A stretch of 64,000 nucleotides of DNA, from the NCBI GenBank assembly GCA_019925105.1, contig JAHGAU010000001.1:372001-436000 (forward strand), in the 5' to 3' direction. The translations under genes and the position numbers were made by a program. Within the stretch, counting starts at the first letter, position 1. The number at the start of each line of letters is the position of its first letter. The notes under the pieces are model-generated. The model did no database searches, was not told where the DNA came from, and saw only the letters and a list, made by a program, of their open reading frames with translations. Positions 22,453 to 34,400 of this stretch are shown one piece after another. This stretch comes from Niebla homalea (lineage: Eukaryota; Ascomycota; Lecanoromycetes; Lecanorales; Ramalinaceae).

Positions 22453-24595
22453 TGTCAGGTACTGGAAATATTGAGGTAAAATGTGGGTGTAATATATATG
22501 ATGAGTGAGTATCTAGCTATGAAGGTGCGCAATATAAGTATATGCGCCAAGCACCGGGCGTCCGCTATACCCCTTTGGGCCTTAATGCTTATAAAGGTCT
22601 TGGCAATAGCCTTTATATATAATAAATGTATTAAAAAAAAGGAAAAATGTTACGTTTACGTAACGACGGCGAAGTCGATAACCTTATAGATAAAAGCGGC
22701 TCCGGGGTTAAGGATTAAATATATTTAACGCCGAGTATACCGAGGAAATAAAAGGAAATAATAGTAATTAAATATTAAGGTTAATTACTAAAGGAAAGTT
22801 GAAAAAATCGAAAAACCGTAAGCCGGGTAGTTATCGTAATTTTACCCGGGAAATAATTGTGGATTTAAGTATTTTATAAGAGTTAAATCGCTTAAATCCG
22901 TGATCTCCGTAATTTAACCGGTTGAATTCTTTATTAATATAATAACGGTATTATTCCAGTATAGGTTTTAAGAGGACCATATATTACCCTTTTTATTGTA
23001 AAGGTAGGCTTAATTATTTACTTAATATATACCGATATATTTATCTTATAATAAGGGTTTAATTTTATCGTTTAATTCTAAGGTAAGGTTATTATTATTA
23101 TTATTATAACGGAGGTAATAAACCTTTAAAGGGTTAGGTATGGGGAGTACTTTATAATTAATATTATTAATAAAGCGATATTTATCGCTATCTTTAAATT
23201 GAGCCTTAAATTTATTAATATTTTAATAAGGTTTAATATAACGTAATTTTAAAGGATTGAATTCATTCTTATTAAGGCCGTAATATTTATTTTATTAAAG
23301 TTTTAATTTACCGTAATTATGGAAGGACTTATATTAGCCGGGTTATTTAATACGTACGTCTATAATAAAGTCGTTAAGGCTATTAATAAGGCGAGTAAGT
23401 ATATTTTATAAAAGGCCTTTAAAATAATTAAAAGTTATTTATAGAGATTATTATTAGGTAAATTGTTAAATATTACTATTAATCCGGTAATATAATATTA
23501 TTATCTTATTTATAAAAACTATAGTATTCTTCTTATTTATTACGTCCTTATAAATATATTTTATTATTATAAGTTATTTTAATAATTAATTTTATAGAGT
23601 TTTAAACCGCTTTTTAAATATTAAATAAAAAGGATTTAAAGTGCTTTAAGCTATAAGCGTTTTATGAATTATATTATTTAATTTAAAGATCCATTAATTA
23701 TACGCTTTCTTTAAGAAATTATCCTTATTATTAATAAAGTAAACAACGATATTATGAAAGATAAGTTTTAATAATTTAATTATATTAATATTTTAAAGTC
23801 GATCGATAAATTTATAAATATTTATAGTACTATTAAAGTAACCTATTTCGTTAATATATTAACGGTTTAACTTACTTATTTTAATAAAAGAACGTATTAC
23901 TTTAATCTCCGCTCCTTATATATCCTTTTCTTTCTCTTTAATAAGGTTAACGTTAATATTATTATTAAGAAAGGGCTCTATTAAGTATAAGGGATTACGA
24001 TAATATTATTCTTTAAAGTTTTTAAATAATAAGTATTTCTCTTTAAGCTTTATAACCTTATATTTTAATTTTTAAGTATTAAATTTAAGATCCTTAACGT
24101 CTTTAATAAGTTATAAAAGTATTTTTTCTATTCTTTCTATATTATTTATTAAGAATAAAGGCTTTTTTATACCGTTATTTAAAAATAAAGGTTATTCTTT
24201 TTCTGGTTAAGGTATAATTTACTTGCCCGTAAATAACGTTATTAATATAATAAGTTAATCGAAAGCCGTTTAAAGGGATCGATAATTAAGTATTAAAGAT
24301 TCTCGTTTAACGTAAGTATTAAGAGTATTATACGTTTCTCATTTATAAAATAATAGGAGAACAGAGGTAAGAGTAGCTTTATATTAAGTACATAGTAAAA
24401 GGACTATCGCTATTATTATTATTTATTAGGTACTGGAAGTATTAAGGTAAAATGTGGGTGTAATATATATAATAAGTAAGTATCTAACTATGAAGGTACG
24501 CAATATAAGTGTGTGCGCCAAGCACCGGGCGTCCGCTATACCCCTTTGGGCCTTATTGCCCGTAAAGGTCTTGGCAATAGCCTTTGTATATAATA
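22453..24595 (-). mobile_element. LTR retroelement (family F), second copy, reversed
   Basis: The LTRs 22453-22624 and 24424-24595, both 172 bp, are reverse complements of the 16802 and 26451 LTRs. Shared blocks include CCAAGCACCGGGCGTCC and GGTCTTGGCAATAGCC. The total of 2.14 kb agrees with the net size of the other family F element. Short ORFs inside the LTRs (22483-22689 and 24454-24669) have no coding meaning. No clear target-site duplication was found (flanks CGATA and AAAAA), so one boundary may have been lost or rearranged. Confidence 0.78.
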
Positions 24596-26066
24596 AAAAA
24601 GGATTAATTAAACGGTTAAAATCGTATTACGTTACTTTATATTTACGTATCCGGATTATAGTTAAATAAATATTATCCTATATATTTAAAGTATTTTAAA
24701 TAATTTAAAGTCGGTATTAATTAAATTTACTTTAAATAAAATTTATTATAATATAAATATCCGTAACCTTTTAAACTTTTTAATAATCTCTTTAATTCTT
24801 AAATACGATATACTTTAATTATAAAATCATAAAGAAGCATAAAACTCACTAGAACTTACGTAAAAAATAACTAAATTCCGGTATAATTAAAGTTATAAAT
24901 GAATTTAATTTAATATTAATAATTTAGTTTATTTAAAATTATATTATAAATATAATATTCCCGGTATTGAAAATTATAAGCTATATTAATAATTCGCCGG
25001 ACCTTTTATTATTATTAAGAAAATTAGTTATTTTATATATAAACTTAAATTACCCGTTAATAGAAAAATAATACCGGTTATTTTAATTAATATATTAAAG
25101 TTAATTAATACCTTAATAAAAAACCTTTTTAATAAATAACCTAACCGTAATATACCGCCTGCTTTTAAAGTTAATTCCGAGAATAAAGAAAAGTATATTA
25201 TTAAAAGAATTATTTATAAAGAAAAAGATAATAAATATTTAATTAAATAAGTTACTTAAGGTATAAAATATAATAGTAAGTTTCCGTTATTAAAGTTATA
25301 TTTAGACTTATTACGTAAATTCTATATTATATATTCTGAATTTAATAACGTTATTATTATCCGTTATAGTAAATTTACTTTATTATAATTATTAACGTTT
25401 ATTAAAGTAATACTATTATTATTTATCGGTATTCCTTATACGTTCCGTCTTAAGCGTAATCGCGGCCGCCTCCGTAAAATTGGGTAAGACTTTTATATAA
25501 AAGCATAAAATATAGGGAGTATAACGTATTATTAAGTATTAATATTTATATTAATATATTAAAGTAAACGTTACTATAAGTAATAACCTTTTTTCTTTTA
25601 ATAATATCTATTATATATATATATAGTATAAAGGATACGCGGGAGCATTTATAAGTATAGGATACTCTTTATACGTAGAGGACAGATAATCCTTAAAATC
25701 CCATCTGCATTCAGGTAGAATTATTATTCATATATTATTACACTTTTTGGTCCATATACCAATATTTCCGCTACGATAATAGCGACAATAACCCTACCCT
25801 CGAGTCCGATAACGAAACCAGGCCCTTACTATAAGACGAGCACGTCGGTGTATACTAGGTGGACAATTAAACTTACCTTTATAACGAAAAAAGTGATATA
25901 TAGTTCTCTTATAACCTATACTAGAATAATACCGTTAGTACGGCCACTAAAAGCTTAAGATATTCACCTGGCTAAATTATGGATATTACGGATTTAAGCG
26001 ATTTAACTTACTTATAAATACTTAAGTCTACGACTATTTCCCGGGTATAATACGATAATTACTCGG

Positions 26067-26249
26067 TGTTATATGCAAAGGCCATAGCCAAGCAATTTGC
26101 GGGCACTAACGCTTAATAAGGTATAGCGGGCTTGGTGCTTGGCATGCGCACTCATATTTACTCCTGCATAGCACTTACATAGATCATCATTCATACACTT
26201 ACCACCCATTTTTACAGTGCATTTACTTATCACCACCTGGTGCATAACA
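26067..26249. mobile_element. Solo LTR (family H)
   Basis: The sequence is 183 bp, starts TGTTATATGC and ends TGCATAACA, and is flanked by a perfect 5-bp TSD, CTCGG (26062-26066 and 26250-26254). It interrupts the 3' interior of the family F element, where an ACTCGGCTTATAT stretch would otherwise be continuous, as at about 7553. It still contains several CpA dinucleotides and so is little RIPped, suggesting a late arrival or a length below the RIP threshold. Confidence 0.85.
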
Positions 26250-26822
26250 CTCGGCTTATATTTTTTCGGTTTTTCAATATTCCTTTAATAATAAGCCTTA
26301 ATATTTAACCATTATTACTTTTCTTTACTTCCTTAATATATTTAGCGTTAAATATATTTAATCCTTAACCTCGGAACCGCTTTTTTTTATAAAGACTTTA
26401 ACCTTACCGTCGTAATAAGGGTATTATAGTCTTTCTTTTTATAGTATATTTATTATATATACTATACGTATATTAAGACCTTTACCGGTACTAAGGCTTA
26501 AAGGGGTATAACTGACGCCCGGTGCTTAACGTATATACTTATATTACGCACCTTCATAGCTAAATACTCACTTATGATATATATTATACCCACATTTTAC
26601 CTCAGTACTTTCAGTACTTGATACTTATAAACGGTTTAAGTGAATAAAACCTTTTTTTTATTCACTCGATCCGAGTAGGTCGCAGAATTACTAATGAAAC
26701 CGGATATTCACGAGCGCTTAAAGCACTTAAAAATTAAGCGAAAAGGGACATAAGCTTAACCTACTTAATTTACTCGTTTATACTCAGAGTACTTATATAT
26801 TGGTTCATAAGTTTGCAGATAA

Positions 26823-27420
26823 TATCCTTATTCTGTCCTATTTTATCCCGTATTAATATAGGATAGGATTTTATTTACTTTATTCTGTCCTATCCTTATC
26901 CCGTCCTTATCCCGTCCCTATCCTATAAAATATATCGCGTCCCGCTTCCCGGAGTAATTAAGTCTTACTATTACGGTTACTATCTTATGGAAAGGACATA
27001 GCTTATAGGAATAGGACAATATGTATTTAGAATAGGACGATGTCCTTACATAGAGGACAAGGATCTCTTATAATCCTTTTCTCCATCCTTAAATAGCATT
27101 ATACATAATACCACTTATTACTTATATATATATTGCGTCCATAATATTTACTTATTACTATGTTAATAATAAATACCGGTTTCTTAGCATTTCCTAGTCC
27201 TATACCGCCGTAATAATTACGGTATGGGAACGGCATATACCTCTATACCGTACCGGCCGGTATAAGAAGACCATAATTAAATTCCGTCCTATACCGTACC
27301 GGTTGGGGGAGTAATTTACGAGTGCTTAAAAATTAAGCGAAAGTAAATATAAGATTTTTTAACTTATTCCGCTCGCTTATACTTGGAGTACTTATATACT
27401 GGTTTATAAGTTTAGAGATA
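26823..27420. repeat. Degraded small-element fragments (GGGACGG-type MITE, palindromic ACCGG element, MITE-like end)
   Basis: About 26827-26960 matches the right end of the GGGACGG element at 9300-9415. About 26975-27165 is a less-RIPped stretch rich in GGACA and may be another solo LTR. About 27180-27320 contains repeated TATACCG...CGGTATA inverted motifs of a separate small palindromic element. About 27331-27420 resembles the right end of the 540-bp repeat. None shows clean target-site duplications. Confidence 0.4.
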
Positions 27421-27898
27421 TAATAATAAAAAGAAAGAAATCGTTAATAATAATTAAAAACGTAAAATAATAAGTTTAATTATATTAACTTTTAGCTTTA
27501 AAAAAGATGGAAGGTAAGGATAACATAAAAAGGTGCAAAATAAACAAGTTTAATGGAGTCTATTTGGAGATAGGCTGAAGCCCCTATCTAAATAAGTAAA
27601 ATATAGGTTATTTACTGGTTTATCTGGTTTTACCTTTCCTTTTTAAAGTATATATATATCGATTCCACCTTCAATTAGCCCTTTTAGTATTTTATATAAC
27701 CTTATATACCAAATCGTATGTTTAATATCTTCCTTGCTCTCCCCCTTTTCCAGCTTTTTTTTATTATAATAATTAAAAAGATCTTTAATATTATCGAGGG
27801 ATATACTTTATTAATAAAATTAATGGTAATAATAATTAACTTAAAGGGAATATATTATGTATGGTTAAAAGATTATTTAAAAAGTTAATTATCGTTAA
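27421..27898. other. AT-rich interval with a short hairpin, no gene
   Basis: The interval is less depleted in CpA than its surroundings. A stem of about 15 bp (TATTTGGAGATAGGC against GCCCCTATCTAAATA) lies at about 27558-27594. AAGGTAAGG and its approximate inverted match ACCTTTCC flank it at about 27490 and 27645, so a small hairpin element is possible. No coding potential was seen. Confidence 0.35.
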
Positions 27899-28442
27899 TA
27901 AATATATTAATAAATCTGCGACCTGCTTAGAGCGAGTAACCAAAAAAAAAAAAGAATTTATTCATTCAGACCGCTCGTAAGTTACTTACGAGAATCCCGG
28001 AAAACTTATAAACGCTTTAAACGATCTTGAACGGGTAAAAAAAAAGTTAAAAATAAAAACGTTTAAAATAATAAAATTGCGGTTTTTATTTTTTATAAAT
28101 TACTTTTTTTACTTTCTTAATAACGGGTACAGCCGTAACCCCCCCTATAAACCGTAATATTTAACGTTTCTTAAAATTAATTATAAATTCAGTTATTTTA
28201 GCTAAAAGTTACCCTGGTAATTAATTATTTAACCTTAAAAGGGGGGTAATTAAAAAGGATAATTTAATCAAAAAATCCTTAAGTTAAAAAAAAAAGTAAA
28301 ACTTATAAGAATCCAAGAAACTTACGACATCTATGAATTTATGAACCAGCATATGAGCACTCCGAGTGTAAGTAAATAGGTTAAGCAGGTTGAGCTTATA
28401 TCCCCCCTCGCTTGGCCTTTAAGTGCTTATATCCGGGTTGCT

Positions 28443-31400
28443 CGTTGTTAGCGCCTAGCGCTCAGCAAGCGCCTAGCGCATACCAAGCATACCAAGCACC
28501 GGCTTACTTAAGGGCTATGGCCAAGTAACGTAGCCGTTTAAGCGGTGGCTTTTGGAACCAAAGGCTTTAGGAGTTTAGGCCTTCTATATACGGGTATACG
28601 TAATTATAACCGGGGTCAAAGTTATTACCATTATAATCTAAGTTACCCTTAAAACCGGTTATTTAAGATAAGTTTATATCTAGCCAGTTTATAGTTCCTT
28701 AAGAATGAATTTACCTTTAAATTTAAATATTAAATTTATAATTATATTTTACGTCTTTTATAAACCTTTTTTAATTAACCCCGTTAATTATAAACCGGCG
28801 GATTTATTTAATATTTTAATTCTTTTTTTTTTTTAAAATAGAAAATTTAAAGTAAAATATATTTCTTTATTCTCTAAAACAATTTACGGAAATAATTAAT
28901 AATAAAAGCCTTTAAGGATTAACTTAAAAATTAAGTTAAAACCCTTTTTTTAAAGGAAGTATCGTATTTAATAAAGCGTCAGTTAAATATTAAGTTAATT
29001 TAAACCGCTTAAAATAAATATAACTCCGGCGTAACGAAGCTTTAACCGAAGCTTAAATATTAGAATTTAAACGGGAAACCAATTAATTAAAAGAGTAAAA
29101 TTAAAGCTTTAAAGTATTATTTTCTTTTTATAATCTCGGTAATATTAATCGGGGTATTAAGAACCTTTTACTTAAGATATATTACGCCGCCGCTTAGCGG
29201 GTTATAAGTGCCCTTTTACCCCTTAAATATAATAAATCCTTTAAGTTAATTACTTTACTTAAGTATACGGGTAAGTCCGAAGGTAAATATTAACGGTAAT
29301 TTATTATTATAAAAAAGTTTTTCTTATTAAACCCGGATTACTTCTTAAACGATTATATTAAAATTGTATATTACTTATAGTCTATTAATTATATTATTTA
29401 AAACCTAAACCCCTTTTTAATCCGGATTTTTATTTTTAAAGAATTTAAAGTTAAACTTATAGATTAAATAATTAATTTAAAAAACCGCCGGTTATTTTAT
29501 TATAAGCGTTTTAAAAATATAAAATAATAATTAAGTTAAAAGGTTATTATTTTTTATAGTTATTTCGAAATAATTAAAAAGGACCTATTTATTTTACCGG
29601 ATAAATTTAAGGCTTATATACTTTTAATAAAGCTATTATTAAACTTAAAGTTTAAAATTATTTTTACCGGAAACGTCCCGAGTATTTATAATATTATCGT
29701 TACGGTAACTATTATATAAGAAGGAAACTTAGAACGTTTTATTATAACCGTTATTATTAACGTTAATTATTTAATTAATAAAAATAAATCTTTTAATAAT
29801 AAGGTATTAAGGTTTAAAAGCGATGGTATAAAGCTGGCTCGTCCCGTTAAAATTAATAATTAACGCGGTAAGAAACGTAAAGTTAAATTAAAACTTAATC
29901 CAATATATAAAGATCTTAAATATTATACTTATTATAAAAAGGACTATATTTTATTTAATTATCTTAAAAAAAATAACGTTAAAGTTATAGCCGTAAGTAT
30001 TATAAATAAGAAGTATATTGGGTTAAAAAACGCTAGCGCTTCGGCGGCGTTTTAAGGCCGGAATTAAAATAAAGATTAATAAAAATTAACCTTATTTTTT
30101 ATATTAAAAGTTAAATAAGGTTTAAGGATAATTAATAATTACTTATAATATTACTCGATATAAAAACTTAAGTAAATTTAATTTTATAGCGGTTTACGGT
30201 TTAATAAGACTTATAGTTTATTTCCGCCGTTTTACTATAAATTAGATTATTCGATAATAATAAGGTTTATTATTATAAAATTTATTAATTATAATATAAT
30301 CTAATTAATAGTTAAGGATAAGCGAAGTTATATAAGATATTCTTCTATATTATAAATTAAGACGGATTAAATATAATTTTAGGTCTTTCCGTATTAAAGT
30401 TTTTTAAGATTATATTTAATTTAACGGTTAATTAATAACGTTTTAAAGTTAAATTTAATAATTTATAAATTAATAACGTTTAAGAATTTAATTAAACTTT
30501 AATAAAGATTAATAATATCTTTATAATTATATATATTAATATAATGATAACGCCCTTAAAAGAGGTATTATAAGGCTTTATTTAAGGTTCTATAAGTATA
30601 ATTATAATATAAGAATTTATTAATTTAACTATTTTATAGGAATTAAATAATTATATAAATATCTTTTTTAATAAGATAATTAATATTTTACTTAAGTTAA
30701 AAAAAGGTAATTATATAATTAACTTAAATAAAAGAAAGCCACCTTATAAACCCTTATATAACCTATTTAAGATTAAGTTAACGGAGCTCCGGTAATATCT
30801 TAATAATACTTTAACCCGGGGTTAAATTTATTACTTAACGTCCCTTATAAAAGCCCCTATCCTTTTCATTTTAAAAAAGGATAGCGGCCTTTGTCTCTAT
30901 ATAGATTACTGGGGTTTAAATACGGTTACGATTAAAAATCGATATTTATTACCCTTAATTATTAAGATTCTTAACCGGTTAAATAACTCCTTATAATTTA
31001 TTAAGTTAAACCTTAAAGATACTTATTACCGGCTTTAAATTAAGTAAAGTAATAAATAAAAAATAACGTTCTATATATATTATAGTTATTTTAAGTATTT
31101 AATTATATTATTCGGGTTAATTAATACCCCGGCGATTTTTTAAGTTTATATTAATTAAGTTTTTATTAACCTTATTAACGTAATTTATATAGTTTATTTT
31201 AATAATATCTTTATTTTTAATAAAAAGCCGGCGGATTATTAACGTTATATTAAATAAGTCCTTAATTAATTACGTTAATTTTAACTTTATATTAATTTAA
31301 AGAAATATTAATTTAATATTACTTAAGTTAAATTCTTAAAATTTATAATCTTTATAAAGGGGATATAAATAGATTAAGAACGTATTAAAATAATTAAGGA

Positions 31401-34400
31401 TTAATTTACCTTAAAGACTTACCGGGATATTTAAGTTTTTTTGGGGTTTTTTAACTTCTATAAACGTTTTATTTATAAGTACTTAAGGATAACTGAATTT
31501 TTAATAAATTTACTTAAAAATAATAAAGAAAGAAAGAAAATTAGGTTATTAAAATAAAATAACGCAATAACGGCAGTATTTAACCGGTTACGTAATATAT
31601 CTAATAATACGCTATTATTCCGTTACTTCGACTTAAAAAAGGGGATACGGGTAAAGACCGATATATTTAATTTTATTATTACCGGTATTTTATTTTAATA
31701 GTTTAAAGAAGGTTATTAACGTTTAATAACTTATTAATCCCGGAAAATATAACCCGTTAAATAAAATTATAAAACGTATAATTAAGAACTTTTCGTTATT
31801 ATTACGGTATTTAAGTAATAACGTTATTATTTAAAAGGAAACGCTAAAATTATTTAAATATAAATAAATTATAATAACCTTTGAAAGTTTATAAAATAAT
31901 TAACTTTAAGCTTACATTAAATTAAATAAGCCTTAAAACTTATTAATTATAACTTTAAAGTATTTTATTATTAAAGTAAAATAAACCTTATTAATTTATT
32001 ATTAAAACGTTTAAATTATAAAGGAGTTTTACCTTTTAATACCACTTTTTTACTTACGTTATAAAATAAGTTTACTCTTTAATTAAAAGAGTTACCGGAA
32101 TACCGGCGGGCCGTAATTATAAACTATATACTTTTACTTATATTAAAGGGTATTTAAGTTATTATTTTACGGAAGGAAATACGTTAATTACTTAAAAATA
32201 TTTATAAGAAATTAATCTTAATATAACGGCTTATTAAAGATTTATAAATTAACGATAAGTTTACTTATAAAATTAAGGAAGCCGCCGTTAAGCCGGCTAA
32301 AAATCGTTTACGATTTAACGAAGTTTAAAGTATTAACTTAATTAACCTTATTAAATATAATAATTAATTCTATATTCTTAAAGATAAAGTAGTTTAAAAG
32401 GAATTAATTAATAAATATTATAATAATAAGTTAACGGGCTACTTTAACGTTAATAAAACTTATAAGCTATTAGCTTAAAAATATTATTAAAATAATTTAA
32501 AAGTCTAAATAACAGATTACGTTAAAATACATAATATATATTAAAGAGTTAAAGTATACCGTTATCGCCCTTACGGTAAATTAACTTAATTCCCTCCTTT
32601 AATATAATTTTAAAAAGAGTTAATTATAAACTTCGTTACCGGTTTATTCTTTAATAAACGTAAAAAATAAGTTTACGATTTAATCTTAATAATCGTAAAC
32701 CGCTATATAAAGATATATCGTTATTTACTTATAATAAAAAGTATAAATATTATTAAATTAATTAAATTATTATTTAAGGAGGTTTTCCTTAAATACGGTA
32801 TATTAAATAAGATTATTATTAATAAAGATTCCGTTTTTACGAGTAACTATTAAGGTTTAATATATTATTATTTAAAGATAATACGTAAATTTAATACCGT
32901 ATTTTATTTTTAGATTAATAAATAAATAAAGCGTTAAAATTAAAGAATAAAATAATACTTAAAAATATTTGCCGGCTTAAAATAAATAAATTAAGTAAAT
33001 TTATTATTAATAGCTAAATATTCCTATATAAATATATATTATTTAAGTTTAAAATATAATCTTTTTTACGTTAATTATAAATATAATCTTAAAATTTACT
33101 TTAAGTCTAAGGATAAACTTATTAAGAAAAAGGTACTTATAATAAAAGAAAAAGTTAAAATTTTAAATAATATTTATAAAAAGTTAACGGAACGATAACG
33201 TTATATATTAAAATCGATTAAATAAATTTATAATAAAAAATATTAATTAAAGTTATATAATGTTAATAATTTAATAATATTAAATATTAAAAACCTTAAA
33301 CTTAAATAATTAAATAAAAAACTTATATTTTAATTTATTAAATCCTTTAAAATTAACAATAAAATTAAATAATAAGTATATTACCTTATCCTCCTTATAA
33401 GTTATTATATTTATTCTATAATTTATATTTCCTTTTTTAAGTGTCATGGTTCCAAGTAGCCTTGCTCCCAGGCTCGGCCTACTTGCCTTATAAGGACTAG
33501 CTCCCAAGGGGTCTTAACGTATACACCTATTATAAGTGCATTACCTATATTATAGCTACCTTCATAGCTATTATTTATTTATTATTTAACCTACTTTATA
33601 TTAGTACCTTAATATAATAATAGTTATCCGTTATTATACTATAACGTTATAGTAGTTAAATTATAAAAACCCAAGCTTCCCATCGTTAGGATTAATTGGG
33701 TTATTATTGAGTTTAAGCCGTTCAGTAAAAGACTATAAAGCTTTTTATTTTATTTATATTATATTATTTTAAACGATAAGGAAATTATATTATTTTTATT
33801 AATTAAAACGTTTTAATATCGTCAAGCTATTATTAAAAACGTAAATTACTTAATAAGAAATTATAGATATTCCTGCTTTATTTACCCTATTTACTTTATT
33901 ACCTTATTATTTTAATATTTATATTATAATACTTAAATTATAATTTATATTATAAGTAACCTAAATTATAATTTAAACGTAAAAAAGAACGATATCGTTA
34001 TTTTATTATTAAGTAATTTACGTTAATAAATTAAAAATCTTACCGTAATAAATAAAGAGCTATAATCTTAATTAAATTCAATAAATTAATAGTTTAATAT
34101 TATATTTACTTATTTTCGTGGATCTTAAGATATCTACTAAAATAATAATAAAAAATTTACGTCTTAAAATAAATAACTTATTATTTAAAACGTAAAACTT
34201 ATTACTTAAATTATTAAACTTAAAAAATAACTTAATAATATTATTAAAAAGGAGGTTATATAAGATATTTATAACTTAAACGATAAAAACGTCGTTACCA
34301 ATATTAAAGCCTTAATCTTAAAGATTAAAAAATTATTTATGTTATATAACTTATATACTTTGCGTATTCCATAATACTCCCCGTAACCCGGGTTTATCCC

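Larger units (their letters stand above)
18195..25764 (+). mobile_element. 7.6-kb LTR retrotransposon (family G) with nested insertions
   Basis: The LTRs 18195-18350 and 25609-25764 are both 156 bp, start TGTTATGTG or TATTATATA and end ACCAATA. A perfect 5-bp TSD, TTTCC, flanks the element (18190-18194 and 25765-25769). It inserted into the gag region of the family F element. It contains a reversed LINE 3' end and a reversed family F copy. The remaining interior (18351-19950 and 24596-25608) is too degraded for me to assign Copia or Gypsy. Confidence 0.85.
16802..26625 (+). mobile_element. LTR retroelement (family F), gag-only type, with nested element
   Basis: The LTRs are 16802-16974 (TGTTATGTG...CTAATA) and 26451-26625 (TATTATATA...TTGATA). 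The TSD CTTAC (16797-16801) and CTTAT (26626-26630) differ by one C-to-T change, and the split MITE-like repeat rejoins correctly across it. Removing the nested 18195-25764 element leaves about 2.25 kb, the size of the reversed family member at 22453-24595. Its interior holds a gag-like frame but no room for pol, so it is a non-autonomous gag-type LTR element. Confidence 0.85.
15923..26822. mobile_element. Composite MITE-like repeat (forward copy with inverted copy inside), split by LTR elements
   Basis: The forward copy occupies 15923-16338 and about 26691-26822. An inverted copy of the same repeat (16339-16801 and 26626-26690) sits inside it, and that inverted copy is split by the family F element. 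The inserted copy's ends read TATCTGCAAAT and GCAGAATTACTAATG. The same arrangement at nearly the same internal position is seen at 27899-39026. This suggests that one self-insertion event was later duplicated as a unit. Confidence 0.6.

Noticed and set aside
22483..24669. Two similar ORFs of about 70 codons (22483-22689 and 24454-24669) that look like a small gene family.
   Set aside because: They lie inside the two reversed family F LTRs, so their similarity is LTR identity, and they contain no protein motif.
28443..28447. A target-site duplication for the gypsy element.
   Set aside because: The pentamers next to the inferred LTR ends (TTGCT and CTCTC) do not match. A TTGCTCG stretch recurs 36 bp beyond the 3' LTR end, so the boundary may be misplaced; left unresolved.
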